Source of the DNA: Amycolatopsis cihanbeyliensis | GTDB lineage: Bacteria; Actinomycetota; Actinomycetes; Mycobacteriales; Pseudonocardiaceae | Direction: 5' to 3' | Assembly: GCF_006715045.1 (NCBI RefSeq) | Contig: NZ_VFML01000001.1 | Location: 2,262,501-2,326,500 of the forward strand | DNA: 64,000 bases | In this document: piece after piece, positions 1 to 8,949 of the stretch | How the letters are laid out: every line of letters starts with the position of its first letter | Position numbering within the stretch: position 1 is the stretch's first letter | The notes under the pieces: generated by a model | Told to the model about the DNA's origin: nothing | Database searches by the model: none | Seen by the model: only the letters and a program-made list of their open reading frames with translations | Program-made: the position numbers and the translations under genes

Positions 1-126
1 GTGCCGGGAGGGCAGGCCACGGTGCACCGGCAGCCGGACGTCCTGCTGCCGATAGCCGATGTACCGGGTGACCAGCCACCGCAGCGACGGGTGCGGCGGA
101 CGCACGGCGAACTCGGATCCGGCCAT
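1..126 (-). CDS. N-terminal fragment of a probable AraC-family regulator (runs off the window)
   Basis: An ATG at 126 opens a frame that stays open to the window edge (42 codons). The residues include a pattern around RPPHPSLRWLV and a later GLPSRH, as in the N-terminal domain of one group of AraC-type transcriptional regulators. The start lies 4 bp after the ispG stop, so it may be cotranscribed with ispG. Only the N-terminus is visible, so no DNA-binding domain can be checked. The family call rests on a short stretch and is tentative. Confidence 0.5.
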   Translation of the reverse strand, partial: MAGSEFAVRPPHPSLRWLVTRYIGYRQQDVRLPVHRGLPSRH

Positions 127-130
127 ACGA

Positions 131-1279
131 TCAGGAAACCACGACCTCCGGGGAGCCGCCCGCGCCCTCGCCGGTCTCCTCGGCGATACGCAGCGCCTCC
201 TCGATCAGCGTCTCCACGATCTGATGTTCGGGCACCGTCTTGATCACCTCGCCCTTGACGAAGATCTGGCCCTTGCCGTTGCCCGAGGCCACCCCGAGGT
301 CGGCCTCGCGCGCCTCACCCGGCCCGTTCACCACGCAGCCCATCACGGCGACCCGCAGCGGAACCTCCATCCCCTCCAGGCCCGCGGTGACCTCGTCGGC
401 CAGCTTGTAGACGTCGACCTGCGCGCGCCCGCAGGACGGGCAGGACACGATCTCCAGTTTGCGTGGGCGCAGGTTCAGCGACTGCAGGATCTGCGCGCCG
501 ACCTTGACCTCCTCCACCGGGGGCGCGGACAGCGACACCCGGATGGTGTCCCCGATTCCCTGGCTCAGCAGCGCACCGAAGGCGACCGCGGACTTGATCG
601 TGCCCTGGAAGGCGGGGCCGGCCTCGGTCACGCCGAGGTGCAGGGGGTAGTCGCACTGCTCGGCAAGGATCTCGTAGGCCCGCACCATGACCACCGGGTC
701 GTTGTGCTTGACCGAGATCTTCAGGTCGTGGAAGTCGTGTTCGGCGAACAGGCTCGCCTCCCACAGCGCCGACTCGGCCAACGCCTCCGGGGTGGCCTTG
801 CCGTGCTTCTCCATCAGCCGCTTGTCGAGTGAACCGGCGTTCACCCCGATCCGGATCGGGGTGCCGTGGTCCTTGGCGGCCTGCGCGATCTCGGCGACCT
901 GGTCGTCGAACTTGCGGATGTTGCCGGGGTTCACCCGCACGGCGGCGCACCCGGCCTCGATGGCAGCGAACACGTACTTGGGCTGGAAGTGGATGTCGGC
1001 GACCACCGGGATCTGCGACTTCCTGGCGATCGCCGGCAGCGCCTCCGCGTCGTCGGCGCTGGGACAGGCCACCCGGACGATGTCACAGCCCGCGGCGGTC
1101 AGCTCGGCGATCTGCTGCAGGGTGGCGTTGACGTCGGCGGTCTCGGTGGTGGTCATCGACTGCACCGAGACCGGGTGGTCGCTGCCGACCCCGACGGGGC
1201 CGACCATCAGCTGGCGTGTCTTGCGGCGCTCGGCGAGCACCGGAGGGGGCATGGCTGGCAAGCCGAGTGCGACGGTCAT
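131..1279 (-). CDS. ispG: 4-hydroxy-3-methylbut-2-en-1-yl diphosphate synthase (IspG/GcpE)
   Basis: IspG catalyses the penultimate step of the MEP isoprenoid pathway, reducing MEcPP to HMBPP with a [4Fe-4S] cluster. The 382-residue product has the family's usual length. The cluster ligands are visible as CPSC (Cys280, Cys283) and [10 protein letters not shown] (Cys315). An N-terminal TIM-barrel segment carries [12 protein letters not shown] and VRVNPGNI. It lies downstream of the site-2 protease and dxr on the same strand, the conserved actinobacterial order dxr-rip-ispG. The 122-bp gap upstream could hold its own promoter, but none was assigned. Confidence 0.97.
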   Translation of the reverse strand: MTVALGLPAMPPPVLAERRKTRQLMVGPVGVGSDHPVSVQSMTTTETADVNATLQQIAELTAAGCDIVRVACPSADDAEALPAIARKSQIPVVADIHFQPKYVFAAIEAGCAAVRVNPGNIRKFDDQVAEIAQAAKDHGTPIRIGVNAGSLDKRLMEKHGKATPEALAESALWEASLFAEHDFHDLKISVKHNDPVVMVRAYEILAEQCDYPLHLGVTEAGPAFQGTIKSAVAFGALLSQGIGDTIRVSLSAPPVEEVKVGAQILQSLNLRPRKLEIVSCPSCGRAQVDVYKLADEVTAGLEGMEVPLRVAVMGCVVNGPGEAREADLGVASGNGKGQIFVKGEVIKTVPEHQIVETLIEEALRIAEETGEGAGGSPEVVVS

Positions 1280-1401
1280 CGAGTCCTCTGCAACCGATAT
1301 GCGAATGCGTCAACCCAAACGATACCGTCGTCACGCCTGGTGAGTGCGCGCGACGGCTCCCGGCCCCTCGCCGGACCCCCTGGCACTGACCTGCGAAAAC
1401 G

Positions 1402-2628
1402 CTACTGGGTAATGCGGATCGGGTTGACGATGTCGGCCGTCACGGTGAGCAGGACCACGGCCCCGCCGATGAACACCAGCACCATGGTCACCGCGGACAG
1501 CTTCGTGTAGTCCACCGGCCCGCCCGCGGCCTTGCCGCGCAGCTTGCGCAACCAGTCGCGGACCTTCTCGTACCAGGTCACCGCGATATGCCCGCCATCG
1601 AGCGGGAGCAACGGCAGCAGGTTGAACACGCCGATGAAGAAGTTCAGGCTGGCCAGCAGCAGCAGGAACAGGGTCCACAGGCCCTGCTCGACGGCCTCAC
1701 CGCCGATCCGGCTGGCGCCGACCACGCTCATCGGGGTGTTCGGGTCCCGTTCCTCGCCGAAGATGGACTCGACCACGGCGGGGATACGCTCGGGGAACTC
1801 CAGCAAGCGCTGCCAGGTCTGTACGAACATCTCCCCGGTGAAGCTGGCGGCGCCGCCGATCGCGGCGATCGGGCCGTAGTCGAACATCCGCGGGAAGGTG
1901 ACCCCGATCGAGCCGGTCTCCACGATCTGCGGCGACCCGGAGGGGTTCTGCGGGTCGACCATCGGCCGTTCCACCTTGGCCACGTCCACCCGCAGCTGGA
2001 CGATCTCGCCGTCCCTGCGCACCTCCACCGGGGTCGGGCCGGAGCGGGGCTGGATCTCGTCCACCACGTCGCTGTAGGTCGGAGTGGGCGTGCCCGCGAC
2101 GGCGACGATCACGTCGCCCGGCTGGATGCCCGCGTTCAGCGCCGGAGCGGGCGCGCCGGGTGTGCAGGTCGGGTTGCGGTACTGCTCGTCGGTGCGGGCG
2201 TCCTGGACACAGTTGGACACCGAGGCGATCTCCGGGGTGCCCATCAGGTTCGGCAGGCCCATGGTGGCGGCCATCAGGTACAGCACGATGAAGCCGAGGA
2301 TGAAGTGGGTGATCGAGCCCGCGGCGAGCACGATCGTGCGCTTCCAGACCTTGAACCGCCACATCGCCTTCGGCGCCTCGGCGGGGGTGACCTCGTCCAG
2401 CGCGGTCATGCCCGCGATATCGCAGAACCCACCGAGCGGGATCCACTTCAGGCCGTACTCGGTCTCCCCACGGCGGAAGGAGAACACGGTGGGCCCGAAG
2501 CCGACGAAGTAGCGCCGGACCTTCATCCCGAACGCCTTCGCGGTGACCATGTGCCCAGCCTCGTGCAGCGCGACGGACACGCAGATGCCCAGCGCGAACA
2601 GCGCGACTCCAAGAATGTAGGCGAGCAC
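1402..2628 (-). CDS. rip1: Site-2 intramembrane zinc metalloprotease (RseP/Rip1 family, M50)
   Basis: This is a membrane-embedded protease that cuts transmembrane anti-sigma factors during regulated intramembrane proteolysis. The zinc-binding HEAGH motif sits in the first membrane helix (His22, Glu23, His26). The third ligand motif LDGGH lies near residue 344 in a C-terminal helix. A PDZ-like domain (around PALNAGIQPGDVI) occupies the middle, and the length of 408 residues is normal. It starts with GTG 3 bp after the dxr stop, so the two are probably cotranscribed. Its substrates cannot be told from the sequence. Confidence 0.95.
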   Translation of the reverse strand: MLAYILGVALFALGICVSVALHEAGHMVTAKAFGMKVRRYFVGFGPTVFSFRRGETEYGLKWIPLGGFCDIAGMTALDEVTPAEAPKAMWRFKVWKRTIVLAAGSITHFILGFIVLYLMAATMGLPNLMGTPEIASVSNCVQDARTDEQYRNPTCTPGAPAPALNAGIQPGDVIVAVAGTPTPTYSDVVDEIQPRSGPTPVEVRRDGEIVQLRVDVAKVERPMVDPQNPSGSPQIVETGSIGVTFPRMFDYGPIAAIGGAASFTGEMFVQTWQRLLEFPERIPAVVESIFGEERDPNTPMSVVGASRIGGEAVEQGLWTLFLLLLASLNFFIGVFNLLPLLPLDGGHIAVTWYEKVRDWLRKLRGKAAGGPVDYTKLSAVTMVLVFIGGAVVLLTVTADIVNPIRITQ

Positions 2629-2631
2629 GCC

Positions 2632-3837
2632 CTACTTCCCCTCGGTGTTGATCGAAACGGCGCGGGCGCGGGCCCACTGTTCCGCGGCCAGTACGTCTTC
2701 GACGTCACGCGGCTCGCGACGCCACTCGTCGGCGGCTTCCACCACCTTCGTCACAGTGTCCATGATGGAGGTGAAACCCCTGTTCTGCTCCAGGAACGCA
2801 CCGACCAGCTCCTCGTTGGCCGCGTTGAACACGGCCGGAAGGCAACCGCCAACGGTACCGGCATGGCGGGCCAGCTCCACCGCGGGGAACACCTGCTCGT
2901 CCAGCGGCTCGAACGTCCAGGTCGCCGGGGAGTCCCAGGTACAGGCCGGTGCCGCGCCGGGAACCCGGTCCGGCCAGCGCAGCGCCAGCGCGATCGGCAG
3001 TCGCATGTCCGGTGGGCTGGCCTGGGCCAGCGTGGAACCGTCGGTGAAGGTCACCATGGAGTGCACGATCGACTGCGGGTGCACCACCACGTCGATCCGG
3101 TCGCACGGAATGTCGAACAGCAGGCTCGCCTCGATCAGCTCCAGCCCCTTGTTGGCCAGGGTTGCCGAGTTGATGGTGACCAGCGGGCCCATCGACCAGG
3201 TGGGGTGTGCCAGCGCCTCGGCGACCGTGACCTGCGCCATCTGCTCCCTGCCCCGCCCGCGGAAGGGTCCGCCGGACGCGGTGAGCACCAGCCGGTCCAC
3301 CTCCTCGGCGCGGCCACCACGCAGGGCCTGCGCCAGCGCGGAATGCTCGGAGTCCACCGGGACGAGTTGGCCGGGGCCCGCGGCGGCCAGCACCAGCGGC
3401 CCGCCCGCGATCAGTGACTCCTTGTTGGCCAGCGCCAGCATGGCGCCGGACTCCAGCGCGCGCAGGGTGGGCGCAAGGCCGCGCGAGCCGGGCATGCCGT
3501 TGAGCACCACGTCCGCGCCCACCGCGTCGATCAGCTCGATGACCGCGTCGGCACCGGCGAAGATGCGCGGCAGGCGGAACTCGCCCCGGGCGTAGCCGCG
3601 GCGCTGGGCCTCGGCGTACAGCGCGAGTTGCAGGTCCTCCAGCACGGTGGGTTTGGTGACCGCCACGGCGTCGACCGAATGCGCCAACGCCTGCTCGGCG
3701 AGCAGGCCGGGGTCGGAGCCGCCCGCGGCCAGCCCGGCGATCCGGAACAGGTCGGGGTTGCGCGCGGCGACGTCCAGCGCCTGGGTGCCGATCGAGCCGG
3801 TGGAGCCCAGCAGCAACACGCTTCTTTTGCCATCCAT
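2632..3837 (-). CDS. dxr: 1-deoxy-D-xylulose 5-phosphate reductoisomerase
   Basis: DXR converts DOXP to MEP using NADPH, the first committed step of the MEP pathway. The N-terminus carries the dinucleotide-binding motif GSTGSIG. Further family signatures are [27 protein letters not shown] and [13 protein letters not shown]. The start is chosen at the ATG that puts GSTGSIG close to the N-terminus. A GTG at 3861 would add eight residues (VSATIAV), and neither start has a convincing Shine-Dalgarno. It is divergent from the DUF2631 gene and the first gene of the dxr-rip1-ispG block. Confidence 0.96.
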   Translation of the reverse strand: MDGKRSVLLLGSTGSIGTQALDVAARNPDLFRIAGLAAGGSDPGLLAEQALAHSVDAVAVTKPTVLEDLQLALYAEAQRRGYARGEFRLPRIFAGADAVIELIDAVGADVVLNGMPGSRGLAPTLRALESGAMLALANKESLIAGGPLVLAAAGPGQLVPVDSEHSALAQALRGGRAEEVDRLVLTASGGPFRGRGREQMAQVTVAEALAHPTWSMGPLVTINSATLANKGLELIEASLLFDIPCDRIDVVVHPQSIVHSMVTFTDGSTLAQASPPDMRLPIALALRWPDRVPGAAPACTWDSPATWTFEPLDEQVFPAVELARHAGTVGGCLPAVFNAANEELVGAFLEQNRGFTSIMDTVTKVVEAADEWRREPRDVEDVLAAEQWARARAVSINTEGK

Positions 3838-3941
3838 CACGGCTATTGTCGCGGAGACCACGGCCAGGGTGTCGCGGTGGCACCCCTGCGGTGTGAAATC
3901 ATCGGCTGGTCAGGTGCCCTGAATGGCCGTGAGGAGTGATC

Positions 3942-4196
3942 GTGGCAGGTAAGGCGGTCGAGCGACGCTACGCCGTTGACCCGCAGGAGGAGCCCTCCGT
4001 GGACTGGGGCTGGCACGGCAGGTTCCCCAAGATCACCAGGGCCTTCGGCTGGTTCATCGCCTTCGGGCTGTTCGTCATGCTGATCGGTAACCACGAGAAC
4101 AACACCGAGAACGTCTGGCTGATCGGCCTGGGTCTGGGCGTGATCGGCCTGCTGCTGCTCGACCTGCGCAAGCAGCGCACCGCCTGGCGCAGGTAA
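3942..4196 (+). CDS. Small DUF2631 membrane protein
   Basis: This is an 84-residue protein with a soluble acidic N-terminus containing DWGWHGRFP, two hydrophobic segments around residues 30-45 and 58-75, and a basic RRTAWRR-like tail. These match the actinobacterial DUF2631 family, of unknown function. The GTG at 3942 is preferred because AGGAG lies 5 bp upstream; a GTG at 3936 overlaps that ribosome-binding site. It is divergent from dxr, the usual neighbour of this family, and is followed by a strong hairpin. Confidence 0.85.
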   Translation: MAGKAVERRYAVDPQEEPSVDWGWHGRFPKITRAFGWFIAFGLFVMLIGNHENNTENVWLIGLGLGVIGLLLLDLRKQRTAWRR

Positions 4197-4199
4197 GGG

Positions 4200-4224
4200 G
4201 GTGTCTCCGCGCCGCGGAGACACC
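4200..4224. terminator. Perfect 12-bp inverted repeat between convergent genes
   Basis: GGTGTCTCCGCG and its exact reverse complement flank a single base. It begins 3 bp after the DUF2631 stop and faces the convergent DUF6307 gene. There is no T-tract, as is common for actinobacterial terminators, so it probably ends transcription from both sides. Confidence 0.7.
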
Positions 4225-4238
4225 GCCCGAACGGGCGC

Positions 4239-4277
4239 TCAGCGCATCTTTCTCGGGATCAGCGCATCTTCTCGGGA
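4239..4277. repeat. Tandem duplication of the 3' end of the DUF6307 gene
   Basis: Two adjacent copies of about 20 bp (starting TCAGCGCATCTT and ending CTCGGGA) lie head to tail. They differ by one extra T in the downstream copy. Each carries a TGA stop in the minus-strand reading, so the duplication leaves the protein end unchanged. Confidence 0.8.
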
Positions 4278-4417
4278 ATCGTGTCCACGGTGTGCAGCAC
4301 CTGTACCGCGAGCTCACGGCATTTCTCGTCCGAGTATGTCGTGTGCTCTTTCAGCACGTCCTGCACGAGCTTGATCCGCTGGTCGTAGCGGGAGACGAAA
4401 ACGGGACTCGAGGTCAT
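4259..4417 (-). CDS. DUF6307 family small protein
   Basis: A 52-residue product (MTSSPVFVSRYDQR at the start, DTIPEKMR at the end) matches the small DUF6307 family of Pseudonocardiaceae, which has no known function. The frame is open much further upstream, but the ATG at 4417 follows AAGGAG at good spacing, and the upstream residues are repeat-derived and low-complexity. Upstream lies a 12-bp tandem repeat, downstream a short tandem duplication. Confidence 0.75.
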   Translation of the reverse strand: MTSSPVFVSRYDQRIKLVQDVLKEHTTYSDEKCRELAVQVLHTVDTIPEKMR

Positions 4418-4427
4418 GGGGCTCCTT

Positions 4428-4463
4428 GTCGGTCGAACTGTCGGTCGAACTGTCGGGTCGAAA
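4428..4463. repeat. 12-bp direct repeat (two exact copies plus a degenerate third) upstream of DUF6307
   Basis: The unit GTCGGTCGAACT occurs at 4428-4439 and 4440-4451, followed by GTCGGGTCGAAA. It sits 10 bp upstream of the DUF6307 start, overlapping the region where its promoter or ribosome-binding site would lie. Confidence 0.75.
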
Positions 4464-4511
4464 ATCGGTCCGGCACACCGGACACGGATGGCCGGTGGTG
4501 GCCGGTTGGCT

Positions 4512-5258
4512 TCAGCGCTCGGGACGGGTCGATGGACTCCGGCCCCCGACCAGGGCATCGGTACTCGTCTGACCGGCGACGACCGCTCCGGCCACGTCCC
4601 GTAACTTCAGATTGTGTCCCCGGGCGTAGCCACGGAGCGCGGCAAAGGCGCCCTCCATGTCCACCCCCAGGCGTTCGGCGAGCAGACCCTTGGCCTGCTC
4701 GATGAGCACCCGGCTGTTCAACGCCGCCTGCAGCTGCTCGGTCAGCACCTCCTGATGCCGAATCGACCGTTCCTGCAACAGGCCGATGGTGGCCACGTCG
4801 ACCAGCGCCTGCGCGGTCCGCAGGCTGCTGCCCGCCAGCTCACCCGGTCGCGCCCGGAAGAGGTTGAGCGCGCCGATGACCTCGTTGCGCAACCGCATCG
4901 GAAAGGCGTCAACCGCGGTGAACCCCGCGGTGGTCGCCGCGGTGGCGAACCGCGGCCAGCGACCGCTCGCGCGGGTCAGTCCGGGATCGCCGACCCTGCT
5001 CCCGGTCGCGAACGCATCCAGGCAGGGACCGTCGTCGTTCTGTAGCTGGAACAACTCCAGCAGCCGGGCCTGCTCGTTCGAGGTCGCGATCAGTTGCAGC
5101 TTGCCGTGCTGGTCGGCCAGCAACAGGCCGGCGGCGTCGACGCTGAGCAGCTCCACGCACCGGTCCACCAGCAGATGCAGGAAGTCGATTACATCGAAGT
5201 CGTCGACCATGGTGTCCGCCAGTTCGACGAACGTTTCGATGAGACGGTCATCAGCCAT
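4512..5258 (-). CDS. GAF-ANTAR domain RNA-binding regulator (1)
   Basis: This 248-residue protein has a GAF sensor domain at about residues 15-155 (VDRCVELLSVDAAGLLL, NDDGPCLDA) and a C-terminal ANTAR domain at about 165-230 (VLIEQAKGLLAERLGV). ANTAR domains bind paired hexaloop RNA hairpins and act as antiterminators. The start at 5258 is chosen because GGAGGTG lies 6 bp upstream; an ATG at 5273 overlaps that site. A second GAF-ANTAR gene follows on the 5' side. The ligand is unknown. Confidence 0.9.
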   Translation of the reverse strand: MADDRLIETFVELADTMVDDFDVIDFLHLLVDRCVELLSVDAAGLLLADQHGKLQLIATSNEQARLLELFQLQNDDGPCLDAFATGSRVGDPGLTRASGRWPRFATAATTAGFTAVDAFPMRLRNEVIGALNLFRARPGELAGSSLRTAQALVDVATIGLLQERSIRHQEVLTEQLQAALNSRVLIEQAKGLLAERLGVDMEGAFAALRGYARGHNLKLRDVAGAVVAGQTSTDALVGGRSPSTRPER

Positions 5259-5327
5259 CCCCGTCACCTCCATGCTGTTCCCAGAATAACGCTCCCATCC
5301 CGAGCCACGTCCTGCGTGCTCCGGGCG

Positions 5328-6050
5328 TCATCGTTCGAACCGGAACCGGCGGGTGACCACATCGGCGGCCAGATCGGCCAGCAGCCGCCGGTCGGCGAAC
5401 GCGCGCGCCCGCAGGACAGCGAACGCGTCCCCCATTCCGACCTCCAGCTGGGCCGCGATCATCCCGGTCGCCTGGTGTAGTTGCGCATTGTGCAGCGGCA
5501 GGTCGTTGGTGGTCGCCGGCTCGCCGTTCTCGGACAGCAACCCCGCCCGCTCGTCGAGCAGGAGCCGCATGGCCAGCTCCGTGAACGCCAGGGAGTCCGC
5601 CAGCGCCACCGGTCCGAGCTCCCCTGCCACCACCCGATGCAGCGCGAGCACCCCCACCCCGATCGAGCCGACACACATCGGTAACGCGAACAGGGCGCCG
5701 GCCCCTGCCTCGACCGCCAGCGGCGCGAACAGCGGCCAACGAGCCCGGCCTGCCGGGCGGTGCAGATCGGCGATCAGGACCGGGCGGCCGTCGCGGGAGG
5801 CGTCCAGGCACGGCCCCTCGCCGAGGGTGACCTCCAACTCCGCCAGCCGGTCCGCGAGCACACCGGTGGACTCCGCGGTCTCCGGCCATCCCGCGGGGTT
5901 GTGCATCGTCACCACGGCACCGCTCACCCCGAGCCGCGTGACGGCCGTCTCGCAGATCAACCGCATCGACACCCGTGTCCGCAGGCCGGCGGCCCGCTCG
6001 CTCACCCAGGCCGAGACCTGTGGGAGCCGGTCGCCGCCGAAGCCAGCCAT
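5328..6050 (-). CDS. GAF-ANTAR domain RNA-binding regulator (2)
   Basis: This 240-residue protein has the same layout as its neighbour. The GAF domain includes GEGPCLDASRDGRPV. The ANTAR-type C-terminus (LHQATGMIAAQLEVGMGDAFAVLRARA) is followed by a short basic end. The start ATG at 6050 follows a GAGGCAGGGCGAG purine tract. The pair probably arose by duplication and then diverged strongly. It lies 122 bp downstream of a DEAD-box helicase gene on the same strand, so the block may be an RNA-level regulatory unit. Confidence 0.88.
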   Translation of the reverse strand: MAGFGGDRLPQVSAWVSERAAGLRTRVSMRLICETAVTRLGVSGAVVTMHNPAGWPETAESTGVLADRLAELEVTLGEGPCLDASRDGRPVLIADLHRPAGRARWPLFAPLAVEAGAGALFALPMCVGSIGVGVLALHRVVAGELGPVALADSLAFTELAMRLLLDERAGLLSENGEPATTNDLPLHNAQLHQATGMIAAQLEVGMGDAFAVLRARAFADRRLLADLAADVVTRRFRFER

Positions 6051-6172
6051 CGCACTCGCCCTGCCTCTCCGGTCGTGTGCCCGTCGGCGTTCCTCCACCC
6101 TGCCGGAGTCCGCTTCTCGTCGCGCTCCGGCGCGCGACGGAGCACCGACAGGGTGCCTGAGCACCGGTGCGG

Positions 6173-7489
6173 TCATCGGGTACCACGACGGCCTCCGGAG
6201 CGCGGGGCCGCGGAGACTCGCTGCTTGCCGCCACCACCCCGGCGTGGCCGGGCCGACCGTGGCTGTTTCGCGGGCGGCGGAGTGAAGCTGCGTTCGCCGG
6301 GTGCGAGCTCGGTCAGCAGGGGATGTCCGGCGTCGAGTTTCGTCGTCGTCGCCGTGATGCCGGCCTTCCGGGTCAGCTCGCGTACGTCGGCGGACTGCTC
6401 GTCGGTCATCAGCGTGACCACGGTGCCCCGGGCGCCCGCTCTGGCCGTCCGGCCCGACCGGTGCAGGTATGCCTTGTGCTCGACCGGAGGGTCGGCGTGC
6501 ACGACCAGCGTCACGTCGTCGACATGGACCCCCCGTGCGGCGATGTCGGTAGCGACCAGCACCGTCGCGGTCCCTGCCGCGAACGCGCCGAGGTTGCGGG
6601 TACGTGCGGTCTGGCCGAGGTTCCCGTGCAGCTCGACGGCGGGGACACCGGAGGCGACGAGTTGACGCGTCAGCGCCTTCGCCCGGTGCTTGGTCCTGGT
6701 GAACACCAGGGTGCGCTCCGGCGCCGAGGCGAGCTCGACCAGCACCGGGTACCGCTGGTCCGGCCGCACGTGCAGCACGTGGTGCCGCATCGCCGTGACC
6801 GGGGACCGAGCGGAGTCGACGCTGTGCGTGACCGGGTCGGTCAGGAACCGGCGCACCAGCACGTCCACCCCGGCATCCAGGGTCGCCGAGAACAGCAGCC
6901 GCTGACCTCCCCTGCGGGTGCGCTCGAGCAACCGCCGGACGGCCGGGAGGAAGCCGAGATCGGCCATGTGGTCGGCCTCGTCCAGCACGGTGACCTCGAC
7001 CGCGTCGAGGTGCACGTGACCGGATTCGAGGTGGTCGGCGAGCCGGCCGGGGCAGGCCACCAGTACATCGACGCCTGCCCGCAGGCCGGAGATCTGCGGG
7101 CCGGGGCTCACCCCGCCGAACACGGTCAGGGTGCGCAGCGAGAGCGCTTCGGCCAGCGGGGCCATCGCCGCTTCGATCTGGCTGGCGAGTTCGCGGGTCG
7201 GCGCGAGGATGAGCGCGCGCGGGCGCCGCGGCTGTCGCCTGTCGGTGCTCGCGGCCAGCCGGGCCAGTACCGGCAGGACGAACGCGTAGGTCTTGCCGGA
7301 GCCGGTGCGTCCACGGCCGAGTACGTCCCGGCCCGCCAGTGACGACGGTAACGTCGCCGCCTGGATCGGGAAGGGCGTTTCGATGCCCTGGCCCGCGAGC
7401 GCGGCGACGAGGGCTGGTGGCACCCCGAGTTCGGTGAACGAGGTGGGGGCGGAGGGCGAGGATGGGTGCTGGTGGCGGGTGGCCGCCAT
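6173..7489 (-). CDS. DEAD-box ATP-dependent RNA helicase
   Basis: This is a 438-residue RNA helicase core. The Q-motif region has FTELGVPPALVAAL. Motif I is TGSGKT, Ia is PTRELASQ, II is DEAD within VLDEADHMADLG, III is SAT, IV is VFTRTKH, V is ATDIAARG and VI is HRSGRTARAG. A basic C-terminal tail (PRRGGGGKQR) probably adds RNA affinity. The ATG at 7489 follows GGAGA. Such stand-alone helicases assist ribosome assembly, RNA decay or cold adaptation; which one is not evident here. Confidence 0.93.
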   Translation of the reverse strand: MAATRHQHPSSPSAPTSFTELGVPPALVAALAGQGIETPFPIQAATLPSSLAGRDVLGRGRTGSGKTYAFVLPVLARLAASTDRRQPRRPRALILAPTRELASQIEAAMAPLAEALSLRTLTVFGGVSPGPQISGLRAGVDVLVACPGRLADHLESGHVHLDAVEVTVLDEADHMADLGFLPAVRRLLERTRRGGQRLLFSATLDAGVDVLVRRFLTDPVTHSVDSARSPVTAMRHHVLHVRPDQRYPVLVELASAPERTLVFTRTKHRAKALTRQLVASGVPAVELHGNLGQTARTRNLGAFAAGTATVLVATDIAARGVHVDDVTLVVHADPPVEHKAYLHRSGRTARAGARGTVVTLMTDEQSADVRELTRKAGITATTTKLDAGHPLLTELAPGERSFTPPPAKQPRSARPRRGGGGKQRVSAAPRSGGRRGTR

Positions 7490-7676
7490 GAAGTCTCCGA
7501 TGGGTAGCAGGGGGTGTCCTGCCCGGCGCGAATCCAGCCGCGGACCGCGGCACGTGAGGGCCGACCCGAGACACGGCCCGAGGCAGAACTGGACGGGCCG
7601 TGTCACCGACATTACCCGATCTACCCGTGAACCGGCGGGCTGATGCCTCGCGAGCCGTCGCGGGTGGCGCTCGGCG

Positions 7677-8309
7677 TCAGTTGGCTCCGAACGCGGGCGG
7701 GAGCAGGCCGTTCGGGGCCGCCTGGTCGAGGTCGGCGGGGCGGAGCCGGAAGACTTGCAGGGTGAGGCCGAAGTACTTGTTTGTTTCACCCACCCAGTGC
7801 ATGCCGTTCCGGCGAACGGTGGCCGCGGCACGGGTGTTGCCGGGCCGTACCACGGCGAACAGTTCGTCGACGTCGTGGCGGAACGTCCAGCCTGCCAGCG
7901 CATGAGTGGCCTCGGTGGCGTATCCCTGGCCCCAGGCTTCGGGGTGTAGCTGCCAGCCGATCTCGAAATCCTCGTTTCCCGGTGGGAGGGGCAGCAGGAT
8001 CGCGCCGCCGATGATCCGACCGTCCTCCCGTCGTTGCATGGCCCAGCGACCGGCCGGTAACGGCATCCGAGCGGTTTCCGCGATCCACTGCTGCAACAGC
8101 AGCCGCATGGCGGCGAGGTCGGGAACCTGGTCCATATCCGGGCTGAGCCAGCGCGCCACCGCGGCGTGCCCGAAGATGGTCAGCGCGGCCGGTGCGTCAT
8201 CGACCCGCCAGCCGCGCAGGACCAGTCGCTCGGTGGTCAACGGTGGGCGCAGTGCCGGTGTGCCCGCACCGGTCGTGTTCGCGGCCTGGAGCCGATGTTG
8301 GGACAGCAT
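7677..8309 (-). CDS. GNAT-family N-acetyltransferase (RimJ/RimL-like)
   Basis: This is a 210-residue GNAT acyltransferase. TERLVLRGWRVDDA opens the domain, and the acetyl-CoA binding region reads HPEAWGQGYATEATHALAGW, the typical Q/R-x-x-G-x-G/A variant. VRPGNTRAAATVRRNGM follows, as in ribosomal-protein-type acetyltransferases. The start at 8309 lies 1 bp from the DUF5994 stop, implying translational coupling. The substrate is unknown. Confidence 0.88.
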   Translation of the reverse strand: MLSQHRLQAANTTGAGTPALRPPLTTERLVLRGWRVDDAPAALTIFGHAAVARWLSPDMDQVPDLAAMRLLLQQWIAETARMPLPAGRWAMQRREDGRIIGGAILLPLPPGNEDFEIGWQLHPEAWGQGYATEATHALAGWTFRHDVDELFAVVRPGNTRAAATVRRNGMHWVGETNKYFGLTLQVFRLRPADLDQAAPNGLLPPAFGAN

Positions 8310-8310
8310 G

Positions 8311-8841
8311 TCAGACTCGACCTCCGTCCATCTCCCAGCGCTGGGTCGCCGTCTCCACGGCCTCCGCCACGCCGACGCGGGGGGCGAGAAGCTCCTCGAC
8401 ACTCGTGACATCGCCCTGGCGTGCTGCCCTCGTCGAGGCCTGTCGGGCCAAGGCGGACGTCGCGTCGGGCGGTATCACGAGCAGGGTCAGGCGTTGCCTG
8501 TCCTTGCCGACTACCGTCACGGTGTCCGGGTGCTGCGAACGGAACCCGTCCAGCCGGACGGCGTGCCCTTCGACCGGCAGCCGACGCGCGGCCGGCTTCC
8601 AGGCCGCCAGGTTGTAGGTCAGCCGTTCGATCCGGCCCGGCCGGATCTCCAGCACCGCGAACAGTTGGGGCAGCTCGGCCGCGAGGTTGCGGGATCGGGG
8701 CCACCATGCGCCGTCGACGTGACCCGTGGTGGGCGCCTTCGGCTTCAGGCGCAATCGCAGTGCGGGCCGTAGTGGGCCGATGATTCTCGGGGGTGCGGTG
8801 GCCACCGGGGTGGCGACTGGTGTGTGCGGGCCCGACGTCAT
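8311..8841 (-). CDS. DUF5994 family protein
   Basis: This 176-residue soluble protein carries RLRLKPKAPTTGHVDGAWWPRSRNLAAELPQL and a later TYNLAAW segment, characteristic of the actinobacterial DUF5994 family of unknown function. The ATG at 8841 is preferred to upstream starts because homologous-looking residues begin shortly after it. The gene is directly coupled to the downstream GNAT gene. Confidence 0.8.
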   Translation of the reverse strand: MTSGPHTPVATPVATAPPRIIGPLRPALRLRLKPKAPTTGHVDGAWWPRSRNLAAELPQLFAVLEIRPGRIERLTYNLAAWKPAARRLPVEGHAVRLDGFRSQHPDTVTVVGKDRQRLTLLVIPPDATSALARQASTRAARQGDVTSVEELLAPRVGVAEAVETATQRWEMDGGRV

Positions 8842-8949
8842 GTCGGCGCTCCTCGTCTCCGGCCGGAGTCCGGCCGGGCTTGCCTGCCAGGGACGACACG
8901 AACTCGAACGCCGCGTACGAGATGCCCCTGACACCCTTGAGTCTACGCT

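Noticed and set aside
1588..3417. 609-codon plus-strand open frame
   Set aside because: It lies antisense to the site-2 protease and dxr genes. Its residues are dominated by H, R, G and D runs, typical of a mirror frame in GC-rich DNA.
5328..7574. 748-codon minus-strand frame joining the GAF-ANTAR gene to upstream sequence
   Set aside because: Upstream of 6050 it reads through the helicase gene in the wrong frame and has no domain pattern. The real start has its own ribosome-binding tract.
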